DNA of 64,000 nucleotides, taken from positions 1-64,000 of the forward strand of contig JAFDHD010000008.1 of NCBI GenBank assembly GCA_019308995.1. Reading direction: 5' to 3'. Below the pieces are notes generated by a model that worked only from the letters and a program-made list of their open reading frames with translations, ran no database searches and had not been told where the DNA came from. This stretch comes from Deltaproteobacteria bacterium (GTDB taxonomy: Bacteria > Desulfobacterota > Desulfarculia > Adiutricales > JAFDHD01). This document shows positions 1 through 8,962 of this stretch, in pieces. The number at the start of each line of letters is the position of its first letter. The stretch's first letter is position 1. The translations under genes were made by a program, and so were the position numbers.

Positions 1-2
1 CC

Positions 3-554
3 TGTGTGCTCGGTTACTCCATGGGCGGACGAATCGGACTCCAGTTTGCGTTGAAATATCCTGAAATGGTTACGGGGCTGGTCTTCGCCAACAGCGGCGT
101 TATGTTGCCAGACATACAGCCTTCGCCTGAACAGATCGCCGAGATGATGGAACGCCGGGAGCAGATGATGGATTTGATAGAAACCGATGATATCGAGGCG
201 ATCGCTGACGCCATGGCTGAGCGTTCTCTTTCACCCGGCTTCAAGGACAAGGAGCCAGCTACATTTCAAAGATACAAAGAAGTCAAGCTGCAAAATAATC
301 CCAAGCCATACCTTCCAATTATGCAGGCCATGACCGAGGCTATGGCCAACCCGCCGGACCTGACCCAATTGAGATGCCCGGCTTTAATTATCGCTGGGGA
401 GCATGATAGCTTTATGGCCGTGGATGTAGCTAGCTCGATGGAAAAAGCCATCAAGGACGCGACGGTAAAAATCCTGCCGACAGGACATGCCGCTGCCATT
501 GAAGCGCCGGAGGAATTCAACAAGGCCGTGCTTGGTTTCATGAACAGTTTGTAA
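3..554 (+). CDS. alpha/beta hydrolase, C-terminal part (5' end outside window)
   Basis: The frame is open to the left edge, so the N-terminus lies outside the window. The visible part begins at the nucleophile elbow: GYSMGG fits the G-x-S-x-G motif of serine alpha/beta hydrolases. The late acidic residue is probably the D in CPALIIAGEHD and the catalytic His the one in LPTGHAAAIEAPEEF. All three triad members are therefore visible. The lid region between elbow and acid is rich in charged and Met residues. The substrate cannot be told from sequence; the family includes esterases, C-C bond hydrolases and lactonases. The next gene follows after about 77 bp with no strong terminator, so cotranscription with nudC is possible. 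Confidence 0.85.
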   Translation, partial: CVLGYSMGGRIGLQFALKYPEMVTGLVFANSGVMLPDIQPSPEQIAEMMERREQMMDLIETDDIEAIADAMAERSLSPGFKDKEPATFQRYKEVKLQNNPKPYLPIMQAMTEAMANPPDLTQLRCPALIIAGEHDSFMAVDVASSMEKAIKDATVKILPTGHAAAIEAPEEFNKAVLGFMNSL

Positions 555-631
555 CGGTCAGTACGACCGATTTTTTTTGGCGGTTAGGATAGAATTTTTT
601 TATCGGCTCTTCTCTATAATAAGAGACTCCT

Positions 632-1447
632 ATGCGTTTTATACCGGCCATGATGTCTTCTTCAAAAGGGACTGGACCTGCCTGGTGGTTTTTATTTCGT
701 GAAGACAAGCTTCTGGCCAAACAGCAGGATGGAGTCACCGCCATCCTGTATCTTACTGACCTGGCCGCATTAAACCTGAAGCCAATACGCACCCAATACC
801 TGGGTAAACTTAACGGCAGCCCGTGCTATTCAGGGGAATTAGACCATGATGCGGCGGCGCCTTCCGGAATGACCTTTTTAGGGCTGCGGCGTCTGTTTGA
901 ACAGGTTGAACAGGATTTATTTAACATAGCCGGTCGTGCTTTTCAGATCGTTAAGTGGGATCAAACACATCAGTATTGCAGCAGATGCGGCGCGCCTACC
1001 GAAACCAAAAGCGACGAGAGAGCTAAAATCTGCCTCAAATGCGGGCTTATAAATTATCCACGAATCTCCCCGGCCATCATCGTGGCAGTGGTTAAAAAAA
1101 ACCAGATACTCCTGGCCCGCAGCGAACGGTTTCCCACCGGATTCTATAGTGTGCTGGCCGGCTTTGTGGAGCCTGGAGAAACATTTGAAGACTGTGTAAA
1201 GAGGGAAGTCAAGGAGGAAGTTGGTCTAGATGTGAAAAATATACGCTACTTTGGCAGCCAACCCTGGCCATTCCCGGATTCTCTTATGGTTGGCTTTATA
1301 GCTGATTATGATGGTGGCAAAATACTGATAGATAAAACTGAGATTAAAGATGCCGGCTGGTTTACAGCTCACGACCTTCCTCAAATTCCTGGTAAAATCA
1401 GCATCGCCCGGCGTCTGATTGACTGGTTCGTGCAGAACTATCAATAG
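632..1447 (+). CDS. nudC: NADH pyrophosphatase (NudC-type Nudix hydrolase)
   Basis: 271 residues, close to the usual NudC length. NudC cleaves NAD(H) to NMN(H) and AMP and removes NAD caps from RNA. A four-Cys zinc ribbon is visible (CSRCG then CLKCG). It is followed by the Nudix box beginning GFVEPGE and ending REVKEEVG, with the catalytic glutamates present. SQPWPFP just after the box is the sequence that separates NudC from other Nudix enzymes. The N-terminal domain is less conserved. The ATG has only a weak ribosome binding site. The gene converges on the antiporter gene downstream, with about 250 bp between them in which I see no clear terminator. Confidence 0.93.
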   Translation: MRFIPAMMSSSKGTGPAWWFLFREDKLLAKQQDGVTAILYLTDLAALNLKPIRTQYLGKLNGSPCYSGELDHDAAAPSGMTFLGLRRLFEQVEQDLFNIAGRAFQIVKWDQTHQYCSRCGAPTETKSDERAKICLKCGLINYPRISPAIIVAVVKKNQILLARSERFPTGFYSVLAGFVEPGETFEDCVKREVKEEVGLDVKNIRYFGSQPWPFPDSLMVGFIADYDGGKILIDKTEIKDAGWFTAHDLPQIPGKISIARRLIDWFVQNYQ

Positions 1448-1694
1448 ATACTTATTACAACCTGGCTAGTATTCAAATACGGATTTCATGATAATCGCTG
1501 TTTCCATGTGAAAAGAAACAGGCCTTTAACCGGTAAGTGACATCAATTAATCTGGAGAAGAATCTAATTTTATAAAACAGATAAATATATCACGCCTGAT
1601 ATAACAGCCATGTGCCTGTTTTATCTTCAAGCTTTTTCAGTTAAAAAAATCAGGACGGCATTAAAAAGCTCTGGGAAATCTTTATCTTAAAGGC

Positions 1695-2888
1695 CTAACT
1701 CGAGTTTCGGGCGGGGCCGGTTCCGACCTCTTTTAGGGAAACGAGTGAAATTCTCGTCAACAACGGCCCGATTATTTCGAACAGAACCGTTGAGGCTATG
1801 ACAACAGGGAGGATTATCTCACCTAGGTCTGGACGTCGTTCAACTGCAAGAAGGGCCATGCCCAGGGCGATTCCGGCCTGAGGCATCAAGGCCATTCCCA
1901 TCCATCGCTTAAATGGCGGGTCGGCCTGACTCAGAACTCCCCCGCTCACAGAACCAACAAAACGTCCTATAATCCGAAAGATAATATAGGCCAATCCGAG
2001 CAAGCCGATCTGCGAGAGCGATCCAGCCTGGAGCGAAGCTCCTGCCAAGACGAAAAACAGGATCATAAAAGGCCATTCAATACCTTCAATGGCATGGAAA
2101 GGACGCGAATGATGGTGGGCCAGATTTGCAACCACGGCCCCCAGAACCATCGAGGCCAGTAAAAATGAAACATCAAGCCACATTGCGACTCCGCCGCATA
2201 AAAAAACCAAACCCAGCGCCTCAACCAAGGTGGGTTCTCCCGGCCGAATCCGGCCGGTCAGGAAGGCCATGGGGAGGCCCAGGCCGACACCGACAAGAAT
2301 AGCACCGCCAATCTCCCAGGCACCGGTCAGCAATGTGGCCAGGCCTTCACTATGTCCACCGAAGGCCTGGGCCGCGGTAAGCAGGAGGCTGAAAACAATC
2401 AGGCCCCAGACGTCATCAACGGCTACAATACCAAGCAGGGTGCGCGTGAACAGACCATCTGATTTGGTTTCGTAAACAACGTCAATCGTGGCCGCCGGAT
2501 CAGTGGCTGCAGCGATTCCTGCAAGCAGCAAAGCGATCTCTACCCGCACCCCAATCAAGAGCAGACCGACCAGGACCACCGAGACCGTCATCACTACCTC
2601 AGAAACAGAAAACCAAAGCACCAGTTTGCCATGCTGGCGCAAGGCGGAAAGTGTAAATTTCTCTCCCAGGAGAAAGCCGATCATGACCAGGGCCAGGTTC
2701 GTCACTACAGAAAACCACGGCTCGTCTTCTGGAGACAACAGGTGTAAGCCAGAGGGGCCAATCACGAAACCAAAAATCAACAGGAGCGTAACACGAGGCA
2801 ATCGAGTGCGGCGGCCGATCAGATCAGTCGCAAGTCCTAAAAGAAATAACGCACCTAAAGTAATGATTATTCTAGCCGAATCATGCAT
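1695..2888 (-). CDS. cation:proton antiporter (monovalent cation/H+ exchanger, CPA superfamily)
   Basis: 397 residues made almost entirely of hydrophobic segments, about 11 to 13 predicted membrane spans. The protein starts with a short periplasmic or cytoplasmic end and a first span near residues 8-20. The region GIAAATDPAATIDVVYETKSDG carries the ATDP motif of sodium/proton exchangers, where the Asp is the proton/cation site. It lacks the C-terminal TrkA-N/TrkA-C nucleotide-binding domains of full-length KefB-type proteins, so it is a membrane-only exchanger. Na+/H+ exchange is the default guess; K+/H+ cannot be excluded. It appears to be a single-gene unit, convergent with nudC and transcribed away from the small zinc-ribbon gene. 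Confidence 0.85.
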   Translation of the reverse strand: MHDSARIIITLGALFLLGLATDLIGRRTRLPRVTLLLIFGFVIGPSGLHLLSPEDEPWFSVVTNLALVMIGFLLGEKFTLSALRQHGKLVLWFSVSEVVMTVSVVLVGLLLIGVRVEIALLLAGIAAATDPAATIDVVYETKSDGLFTRTLLGIVAVDDVWGLIVFSLLLTAAQAFGGHSEGLATLLTGAWEIGGAILVGVGLGLPMAFLTGRIRPGEPTLVEALGLVFLCGGVAMWLDVSFLLASMVLGAVVANLAHHHSRPFHAIEGIEWPFMILFFVLAGASLQAGSLSQIGLLGLAYIIFRIIGRFVGSVSGGVLSQADPPFKRWMGMALMPQAGIALGMALLAVERRPDLGEIILPVVIASTVLFEIIGPLLTRISLVSLKEVGTGPARNSS

Positions 2889-3052
2889 CTTTCTTTACAA
2901 ACTTTGGCACTGTCCTCTCAGCTTTCCAAGAACAAACTTAGAAGGATAAGAAAGATTAAATCTTTCTGATTAATAATGGTTCTTTATGTCCCAGGGTATG
3001 AGGGTCATGATACTTGCCCATGGCCCTGGTTTTTTCTCATGGATAATACGGT

Positions 3053-3274
3053 TTATTCTCTGCTCATTACTGTCCCACACTTACTGCATTTCTGATCATA
3101 GCATGGAACCCCCAATTGATGAGGATCTCTTTGGCCGCAGTTTGGGCAGACGCAGAATCCGCCGGGGCCTGCCGCCCGGCCGCCTTGTCGGCCTCGGCCT
3201 CCGCCCCCTTGGCCTCGGCCTCCGCCTCCGCCGGCAGCTCCGCCGCTCGGTCCTGTCCCGTCTCCTCTTGGCAT
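3053..3274 (-). CDS. small Gly/Arg-rich protein with C-terminal zinc ribbon
   Basis: 73 residues. The N-terminus starts MPRGDGTGP, the opening typical of small Gly-rich proteins (DUF5320 style) found in sulfate reducers and methanogens beside iron-sulfur cluster and Mrp/NifB-type genes. Residues about 10-38 are nearly all Gly, Arg, Ala and Gln. The C-terminal third holds two CPxCG-like pairs (CPNCGQ and CSKCG) plus C in GVPCYD, so it should bind zinc or a cluster. A good ribosome binding site (aaaggagaa) lies six bases before the ATG. Function is unknown. A longer reading frame on the opposite strand is an artefact of the GC-rich repeat codons. Confidence 0.7.
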   Translation of the reverse strand: MPRGDGTGPSGGAAGGGGGRGQGGGGRGRQGGRAAGPGGFCVCPNCGQRDPHQLGVPCYDQKCSKCGTVMSRE

Positions 3275-3496
3275 TTTCGCTTCTCCTTTCTGTTCGCTTT
3301 AAAGAATTTTATTCACCTGTGCGCATATTCGAGCGTAACTTCCTGAAAAAATTTCCGCGAATGCATCAAATAAAGCTCCAGGTCTTTGGCAAAACATACA
3401 TATCCAGCTAGAAACACCCTGCTTCACGGCGCCCCTTGGTTGCAGCTATCTCCAGCGTAGCAACCGGCTCACTCCTTTAAGCCCTTTCTCATCAGG

Positions 3497-3976
3497 TTAG
3501 TCTTCGCTACTGGCAGCAGCCTCCTCAGTTGACATCCTGTAGGGATTTATAGTCAGAACAGGAATTGGGGATTTTTGAACAACATGATTTGCAACACTCC
3601 CGAATACAATTCGCTTGATCATCCTTCGGCCGTGAGTACCCATGATGATAAGATCAATGTCTTGTGACTGAGCGTATTTCAGAATCTCCTCGGCAGGATA
3701 TCCAGAGACGACCTTGACCTTGACCGGATAATCTTTGAAACTGGCGGCTATGAATTCTTCAAGCTTTTTTTCAGCGCCTTTTACAATTTCAGATTCAAAG
3801 TCGCTCATATAGGCGTAAGGCATATCAATACTGACGTAGTATCCGGTGACATGCGCCACAAAAACAACATGAATTTCCGCTTCGAACTTATCGGCCATAT
3901 CTTGAACATAAGAAACGATATGAGCTGAAGCCTCAGAAAGATCCACAGGAAACAATATCTTATTGAATTTCGTCAT
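3497..3976 (-). CDS. universal stress protein, UspA family
   Basis: 159 residues, a single Usp domain. The N-terminus KILFPVDLSE is the usual first strand and nucleotide-contacting Asp. The ATP-binding signature G-2x-G-9x-G-S is present near residues 118-132 (GTHGRRMIKRIVFGS), so this should be an ATP-binding Usp rather than the non-binding type. The C-terminus PIPVLTINPY is the last beta strand of the dimer interface. A strong ribosome binding site (aaaggaga) precedes the ATG. It stands alone, separated by about 480 bp from the two-component genes further right. Its role is presumably in energy or redox stress, as for the family. Confidence 0.93.
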   Translation of the reverse strand: MTKFNKILFPVDLSEASAHIVSYVQDMADKFEAEIHVVFVAHVTGYYVSIDMPYAYMSDFESEIVKGAEKKLEEFIAASFKDYPVKVKVVSGYPAEEILKYAQSQDIDLIIMGTHGRRMIKRIVFGSVANHVVQKSPIPVLTINPYRMSTEEAAASSED

Positions 3977-4456
3977 GGTATTCTCCTTTTTTATCCGGAA
4001 TTCACAGCTACTATTTTACTCTCTTGGTATTGACCAGCCATAACATCCATAAGATCAATATAGATTTCTCATTCTCTACTTATTTATTTACTACTTACCT
4101 CCAATAATTTCAAATAATCTTCTTGGATTAGCCTTGCATCTTCCTTGTTTCCTTAGAAAATGCACCCGGGAACCACAAGGACCCTATTTAAAATCATTCT
4201 AGGCATGAAGCGTGCCATCTTATGATGATCCTAGTAAAGACTGTAAATTCAGACAGTTGTCATCGTAGATTCCCTGAAATTTTTTTTCATCCAGCCAAAT
4301 TTAGAAAAAATTCGAAATTCTGCTTCTTAAAAATTCAAAACAAACGGTTCAATATAAATAATATTAATATTTACATTATTTAAGAAATATATCTTTTGAG
4401 AGGAATAATTGGCTAATTTGGAAACTGATGAATATGCAGGCATGATACAGAAAGGT
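3977..4456. other. AT-rich intergenic region
   Basis: About 480 bp between the start of the uspA-type gene and the end of the sigma-54 activator gene. Strongly AT-rich, with several A and T runs. I see no credible reading frame, no long hairpin and no clear sigma-70 or sigma-54 promoter. A 10-base string (ttcgaaattc at 4311-4320) also occurs twice at about 22.9 kb. Confidence 0.6.
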
Positions 4457-5845
4457 TTAATCTATCCCTAATTTTTTTTTGCGGTAACGAAAGGTGTGGT
4501 GGTTTATATTTAGAAGTTTTGCGGCCTTACTTTCGTTTCCCTTAGCCATCCTGAGGGCCTCCTCGATATAGAACTTTTCCATTGATTTCTGAATGGAGGA
4601 TATGTCAATACCTGCTGGGGGAATGGGCGGGAACTCAGGTTTCTCCCTAACTGGCTCCACCATTTCACCTTTATTCACTCCTTCTAGCTCAAGGTCTTGG
4701 ATTGTCAGCTCTGGCCCTGGGCCGGTCAGCACTCCTCTTTCAATAAGGTTTTTTATTTCACGCACATTACCAGTCCAGTTGTAGTTTTCCAAGGCACGTA
4801 TTGCCTCGGGAGAAATATCTGTAAATGTTTTTGAAAATTTTTTATTGAACTCATATAAGAAATATTTGGCCAGAGGAAGAATATCATCCCGTCGCTCATT
4901 GAGCGAGGGAACTTTCACCTTCACCACGCCTAACCGGAAAAAAAGGTCTTTTCTGAACAGACCTTGGTCCATCATGGTGTCTATATTCTTATTAGTCGCT
5001 GAGACCACTCTGGTTTTGATTTTTAACTTTTTTGTTCCGCCAACTCTATAAAATTCACCGCCTTCGAGGAATCGGAGAAGCTCTGCCTGGGCCTCTAAAC
5101 TCAAATCACCTACTTCATCGAGAAACAGAGTCCCATTAGCCGCATCTTCTATCAATCCTTTTTTACCTGTAGCGCTTGCCCCGCTAAAGGCTCCCTTTTC
5201 ATACCCGAAGAGTTCGCTTGCGATAAGATCTTTTGGGATGGCGGCACAATTCACCACGGTTAAAGGGCCCTTGAAATTGGGGCTCCTGTAATGAATGGCG
5301 CTGGCAATCAGTTCTTTACCTGTACCAGTCTCACCGAGAATAAGAATCGGGGTGTCCGGGCTTTGAGCGACCTTCTTTATAAACTCCATCGTGTTCTGGA
5401 TGACGTTGCTTTCCCCGATGAAGCAAGGGACGTTCTCTTCAAGGTATGTTTCCTGGAGGAGCTTGACCTCCTTCCTCAGCTTGACGGTTTCGAGGGCATT
5501 CTGAATGGTCACCTCCAAGCCATCCATATAGATAGGTTTTACCACATAATCATAAGCGCCAAGTTTCATGGCGGAGACCACGGTGTTGATGTCTTCATAG
5601 GCGGTGATCATGATGATCACAATCTCAGGATCCAGGGCCTTGATTTCACGAAGCGCATCAATCCCATTCATGCCTGGCAATCCAATGTCGAGCAGAACCA
5701 GGTCAGGCGGATTGTTTTTGATGGCTTCAATCGCCTCTTCGGCTGCGGGAAAGGTCTCCACCTGATAATCTGACTCAAGGGCCATGGTTATGCCTTCCCT
5801 GATAGTCTGTTCATCGTCAATAACATATAAGGAGAAGGAAATCAT
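4457..5845 (-). CDS. sigma-54-dependent response regulator (NtrC family)
   Basis: About 462 residues from the ATG at 5845; an in-frame TTG at 5881 is less likely because it overlaps the kinase gene. Three domains are in order. The receiver (about 1-120) has an acidic pocket at 10-12, phospho-acceptor D53 and K104 in VVKP. The AAA+ sigma-54 interaction domain has Walker A GETGTGKE at 171-178 and Walker [11 protein letters not shown] near 238. A Fis-type helix-turn-helix lies at about 420-460. The sigma-54 contact loop reads GAFSGA rather than GAFTGA, a conservative change. It starts only 7 bp after the kinase stop, so the two form an operon. Targets are unknown. Confidence 0.95.
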   Translation of the reverse strand: MISFSLYVIDDEQTIREGITMALESDYQVETFPAAEEAIEAIKNNPPDLVLLDIGLPGMNGIDALREIKALDPEIVIIMITAYEDINTVVSAMKLGAYDYVVKPIYMDGLEVTIQNALETVKLRKEVKLLQETYLEENVPCFIGESNVIQNTMEFIKKVAQSPDTPILILGETGTGKELIASAIHYRSPNFKGPLTVVNCAAIPKDLIASELFGYEKGAFSGASATGKKGLIEDAANGTLFLDEVGDLSLEAQAELLRFLEGGEFYRVGGTKKLKIKTRVVSATNKNIDTMMDQGLFRKDLFFRLGVVKVKVPSLNERRDDILPLAKYFLYEFNKKFSKTFTDISPEAIRALENYNWTGNVREIKNLIERGVLTGPGPELTIQDLELEGVNKGEMVEPVREKPEFPPIPPAGIDISSIQKSMEKFYIEEALRMAKGNESKAAKLLNINHHTFRYRKKKLGID

Positions 5846-5852
5846 TTTCAGT

Positions 5853-8417
5853 TTAAAGGGCCCTTTTAACTGGAATTTCAATGATGAATTCAGCCCCGCC
5901 CCACTTACTGGTAGATACTCCCAAAGATCCGCCGTGGTCAGTAATAATTCTTTGATTGAGGCTGAGGCCTATCCCTGTGCTGTCTGTCTTGGTGGTATAA
6001 AAAGGATCAAAAATTTTATTCCTCAGATTTAATGGCACACCCGGACCTGAATCAGAGACCTTCACGATAATATGGTCATCTTCAATAGACGAGGTCACTC
6101 CTATTTTTCTAATGCCATCTATATTTTTCATGGCTTCAGCGGCATTAGTAACCAGGTTTAAAACCACCGCTTCGATCAGGTGTGGATCCATGTGGCACTT
6201 GGGCAGGTTCTCAGCCAAGGCTTTCTCAATCGTAATCCCGCTTCTCCGTAAGCTTACCGAGGAGAGGTTAACGGCTTCTTCGATAGGATGATTGATATCT
6301 GCTAAAACAAATTTAGGTTCACTCGGTTTGGAAAAATCCATGACCCTTTTGATAACGGACTCGATCTTGCTGGAAGCGGATTGAATTTGTTTCAGAATTT
6401 TTGGCACCTTTTCCAGATTTTCCGCTTTTTCGTAAATCTTTTCCAGTGTGTTCAAATAGATGTTGATCCCTGAGAGGGGATTCCTTATCTCATGAGCGAT
6501 GCCAGCGGCAATACGCCCCAGGGAAGACATTCTATCTTTTATCGTTAGAAGGTTTTCCAGCTCCTTGGCCCGACTCATATCCATCATGTTGAACAGGGTC
6601 GCTTCCCTGCCTTGATATTCAATCAGGCTAGCCCGGCAATCAACCCATTTCATATCAGGCTTACTACCCATTTTGCCTGCAGGATAAAACCTGAAATCCG
6701 CGTCTAAAGTCTTGGCTTCCCCGGAAATGACACGCTGAAAAAACTGCTTGACCTTTTCGACGTCATCCGGATGAAAATTTTCAAAATCTGCAAGGTTAAA
6801 TGATTCAGGCAAATCGCCGAACAGCCTTTTTTGTTCTGGATTCTCGTAAACGATCTTTCCATCCTGAACGATAAAGATGCCTGTTAATGAATTATCCACC
6901 AAATCACGCAAACTCTTCTCGCGCATCCGCACCGCCGCCTCTGCCTTCTCCCTTTCAATGATTCTTCCCAGACGCCCGGCAATAGCGTTGAGAAGGCTTT
7001 TCTCTTCGTCGAGAAAGGTTCTTCCCTTGTTCCCCAGTCTTTCTTCCAGGTAAAAAATCTCCAGAACACCGCTCAGCTCACCATGCACCATAACGTCAGA
7101 AGCCAGCTTCCAAGGAGTTTCCTTAAAATTCCTGGTCCTTGCTTCCAGACCTTCCAGGGTGACCCGGGCACACGCTATATCTGGAAACTCCAAGGCAGGA
7201 GGAATAAGGTAAACAACTCCCTGAAGCATCTCCCCGAGAGAAATCCCCGGTCTTTCAACTAAGCGAGAAATGGCAAAGAGACAATTCAGCTCCTTGACAC
7301 GCTCGTTAAGCTTGTAAACCGTGTCCCGCAGCGCTTCTTCCGCCCGCTTGCGTTCCGTGATGTCCCGGGCCACCGTGGAAGTCCCAACAACCTTGCCTTC
7401 TGCATCTCTGATCGGAGATATGGTCAAGGAGACAGGTAGCAGTGTTCCGTCTTTCCGGGCGCGAATGGTTTCAAAGCGATCCACTTTCCCCCCCTGACTG
7501 ATTTTCGACAGAACCTGCGGTAATTCATCAGAATGCTTGGGAGGAACCAGGATAGAAATGGGTTTCCCCATGATCTCTTCAGCCGAGTAACCGTAAATCT
7601 TTTCCGCACCAGTATTCCAGGTTTGTATAACGCCGTCCAACGTCTTGCCGATGATGGCGTCGTCAGAGGATTCCACAATGGCGGCTAACTGGTTCACCGC
7701 CTCCTTTGTTCGTTTGCGATCTTTCTCCAGTTCGAAATTACGCAAGGCAGAGGCAACATCTTCACCAACATCCTTTAAAAGCTCTCGCTCTTCCTCTTCT
7801 GATATGAATTCCCTTGGAATGGACGCACTCAAAAGACCATAGATTTTTTCTTCGTAGGCCAGCCGAAGAGTCATGGCCGCCCGGCCAGCGTAGTTTAAGG
7901 CTAAGGGGCAGTTCGTGCAGGTGGAGATTGGATTTTCGATGCAGACTACCTCAGATTGAGCCAGCGCTAAACGCGCGCAGTCAGTTAATTCACCACGCCT
8001 CAACTGTTCGACCATAGGCAAAAAATTCTGACCTAGCCCGGCCGCGGCAGCCTCAACCAGTTTCCCGGCCTCATCCAACAAAGCAATCCAAACGTTGTAA
8101 TACCCTCGATTTTCTATAAGGATATCGCAGATGCCTTGAAGCAGCCTGGAGCGATCTTTTTCCTTGGCCAAAAACTGGTCAACATTCCGTACAGCCCGCA
8201 GTGAAAGATTAAGGTGCCTTATCTTCCTTTGGTCCTGCCTGAGCCTCAAGCTCCACAACCCAATGATCAAGCCGAAACATCCACCCAAAAGGACGGGAGT
8301 AACGTAACCTTTTAAAACGAGAGGAGCCTCCACCACGATTCTTTGCAAGGTGTAAAGCAGGCCAAACACAACTGCTCCAAGTAAAAATGATAGGACTCCG
8401 ATGATCAACCTTGGCAT
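5853..8417 (-). CDS. membrane-bound PAS/GAF sensor histidine kinase
   Basis: 854 residues. Two membrane spans lie at the N-terminus (about 4-24 and 36-57) with almost no periplasmic part. They are followed by a GAF-like domain (about 75-225), a PAS domain (about 245-355, SSDDAIIGK start), a second GAF-like region (about 375-490) and a second PAS (about 505-615). The HisKA domain has phospho-acceptor H642 in AAGIAHEIRNPLSG, and the HATPase_c domain has N, G1 and G2 boxes. The first GAF holds four closely spaced cysteines (C147, C159, C167, C170), suggesting a metal or redox sensor. It is cotranscribed with the NtrC-type regulator downstream, its likely partner. The signal is probably cytoplasmic. 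Confidence 0.93.
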   Translation of the reverse strand: MPRLIIGVLSFLLGAVVFGLLYTLQRIVVEAPLVLKGYVTPVLLGGCFGLIIGLWSLRLRQDQRKIRHLNLSLRAVRNVDQFLAKEKDRSRLLQGICDILIENRGYYNVWIALLDEAGKLVEAAAAGLGQNFLPMVEQLRRGELTDCARLALAQSEVVCIENPISTCTNCPLALNYAGRAAMTLRLAYEEKIYGLLSASIPREFISEEEERELLKDVGEDVASALRNFELEKDRKRTKEAVNQLAAIVESSDDAIIGKTLDGVIQTWNTGAEKIYGYSAEEIMGKPISILVPPKHSDELPQVLSKISQGGKVDRFETIRARKDGTLLPVSLTISPIRDAEGKVVGTSTVARDITERKRAEEALRDTVYKLNERVKELNCLFAISRLVERPGISLGEMLQGVVYLIPPALEFPDIACARVTLEGLEARTRNFKETPWKLASDVMVHGELSGVLEIFYLEERLGNKGRTFLDEEKSLLNAIAGRLGRIIEREKAEAAVRMREKSLRDLVDNSLTGIFIVQDGKIVYENPEQKRLFGDLPESFNLADFENFHPDDVEKVKQFFQRVISGEAKTLDADFRFYPAGKMGSKPDMKWVDCRASLIEYQGREATLFNMMDMSRAKELENLLTIKDRMSSLGRIAAGIAHEIRNPLSGINIYLNTLEKIYEKAENLEKVPKILKQIQSASSKIESVIKRVMDFSKPSEPKFVLADINHPIEEAVNLSSVSLRRSGITIEKALAENLPKCHMDPHLIEAVVLNLVTNAAEAMKNIDGIRKIGVTSSIEDDHIIVKVSDSGPGVPLNLRNKIFDPFYTTKTDSTGIGLSLNQRIITDHGGSLGVSTSKWGGAEFIIEIPVKRAL

Positions 8418-8962
8418 AAAAGCATCCAGATTTTATTTAATAATGTAGATCCAAATCATAATTGCCAGACATCGCTTTTTTGAAGCTCGCGGTCCGGGTT
8501 AACTCAATTCCTGTCCGGCAAGTACTTCCGCTCCATGACAAGCCACTTTACCATGTTCTTGGAAACACGATCATCCAGATTATTAAGTTTCAGTTTAGCA
8601 CCTTTGTCTCTTCTTGCAAAGGGGATACCCGGTCCTAGGTGCGCCCTCAACTTTACCAGGAAGCATCATACGAGTGAAGGAAATAAGAACGAGCACGTCC
8701 AGAAAAGGCGAATAAGTTGCAAGTAAAAAAACCTTCACCTTGAAGGACTGCTTCCTGTCCCTGGTTTTTCGACGCGATGAGTGGCATACACTTAACTCTT
8801 GCTATGAAGGAACCATCCGATGTAAATTGAAATAATCGGTTCTCCTGATTTCAGGATTGAGGCGCCTTGCAGTCATGCGGCCTGGGGTTTTAATTCATGT
8901 CATTAGGGGGCCGGATTAATTTTTGATGGTAAAAGTTCTCAAGACACTGTTAGAGGAATGTC
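8418..8962. other. divergent intergenic region
   Basis: About 545 bp between the divergently transcribed kinase and MoxR genes, so both promoters must lie here, but I cannot place either with confidence. A 6-bp hairpin at 8732-8746 is followed, on the minus strand, by a run of seven T. It looks like a small intrinsic terminator with no visible minus-strand gene before it. A 5-bp hairpin lies at 8843-8856. A plus-strand frame of 63 codons in this stretch has no coding character. Confidence 0.5.

Noticed and set aside
1448-1694. Terminator between nudC and the antiporter gene
   Set aside because: Several T runs but no adequate stem could be found.
2986-3411. 141-codon plus-strand frame
   Set aside because: It is the complement of the Gly-rich zinc-ribbon gene; repeated Arg/Leu/Gly codons keep the frame open. 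The minus-strand gene has a good ribosome binding site and recognisable Cys pairs.
8535-8726. 63-codon plus-strand frame before MoxR
   Set aside because: No ribosome binding site, no domain, odd composition; lies in intergenic sequence.
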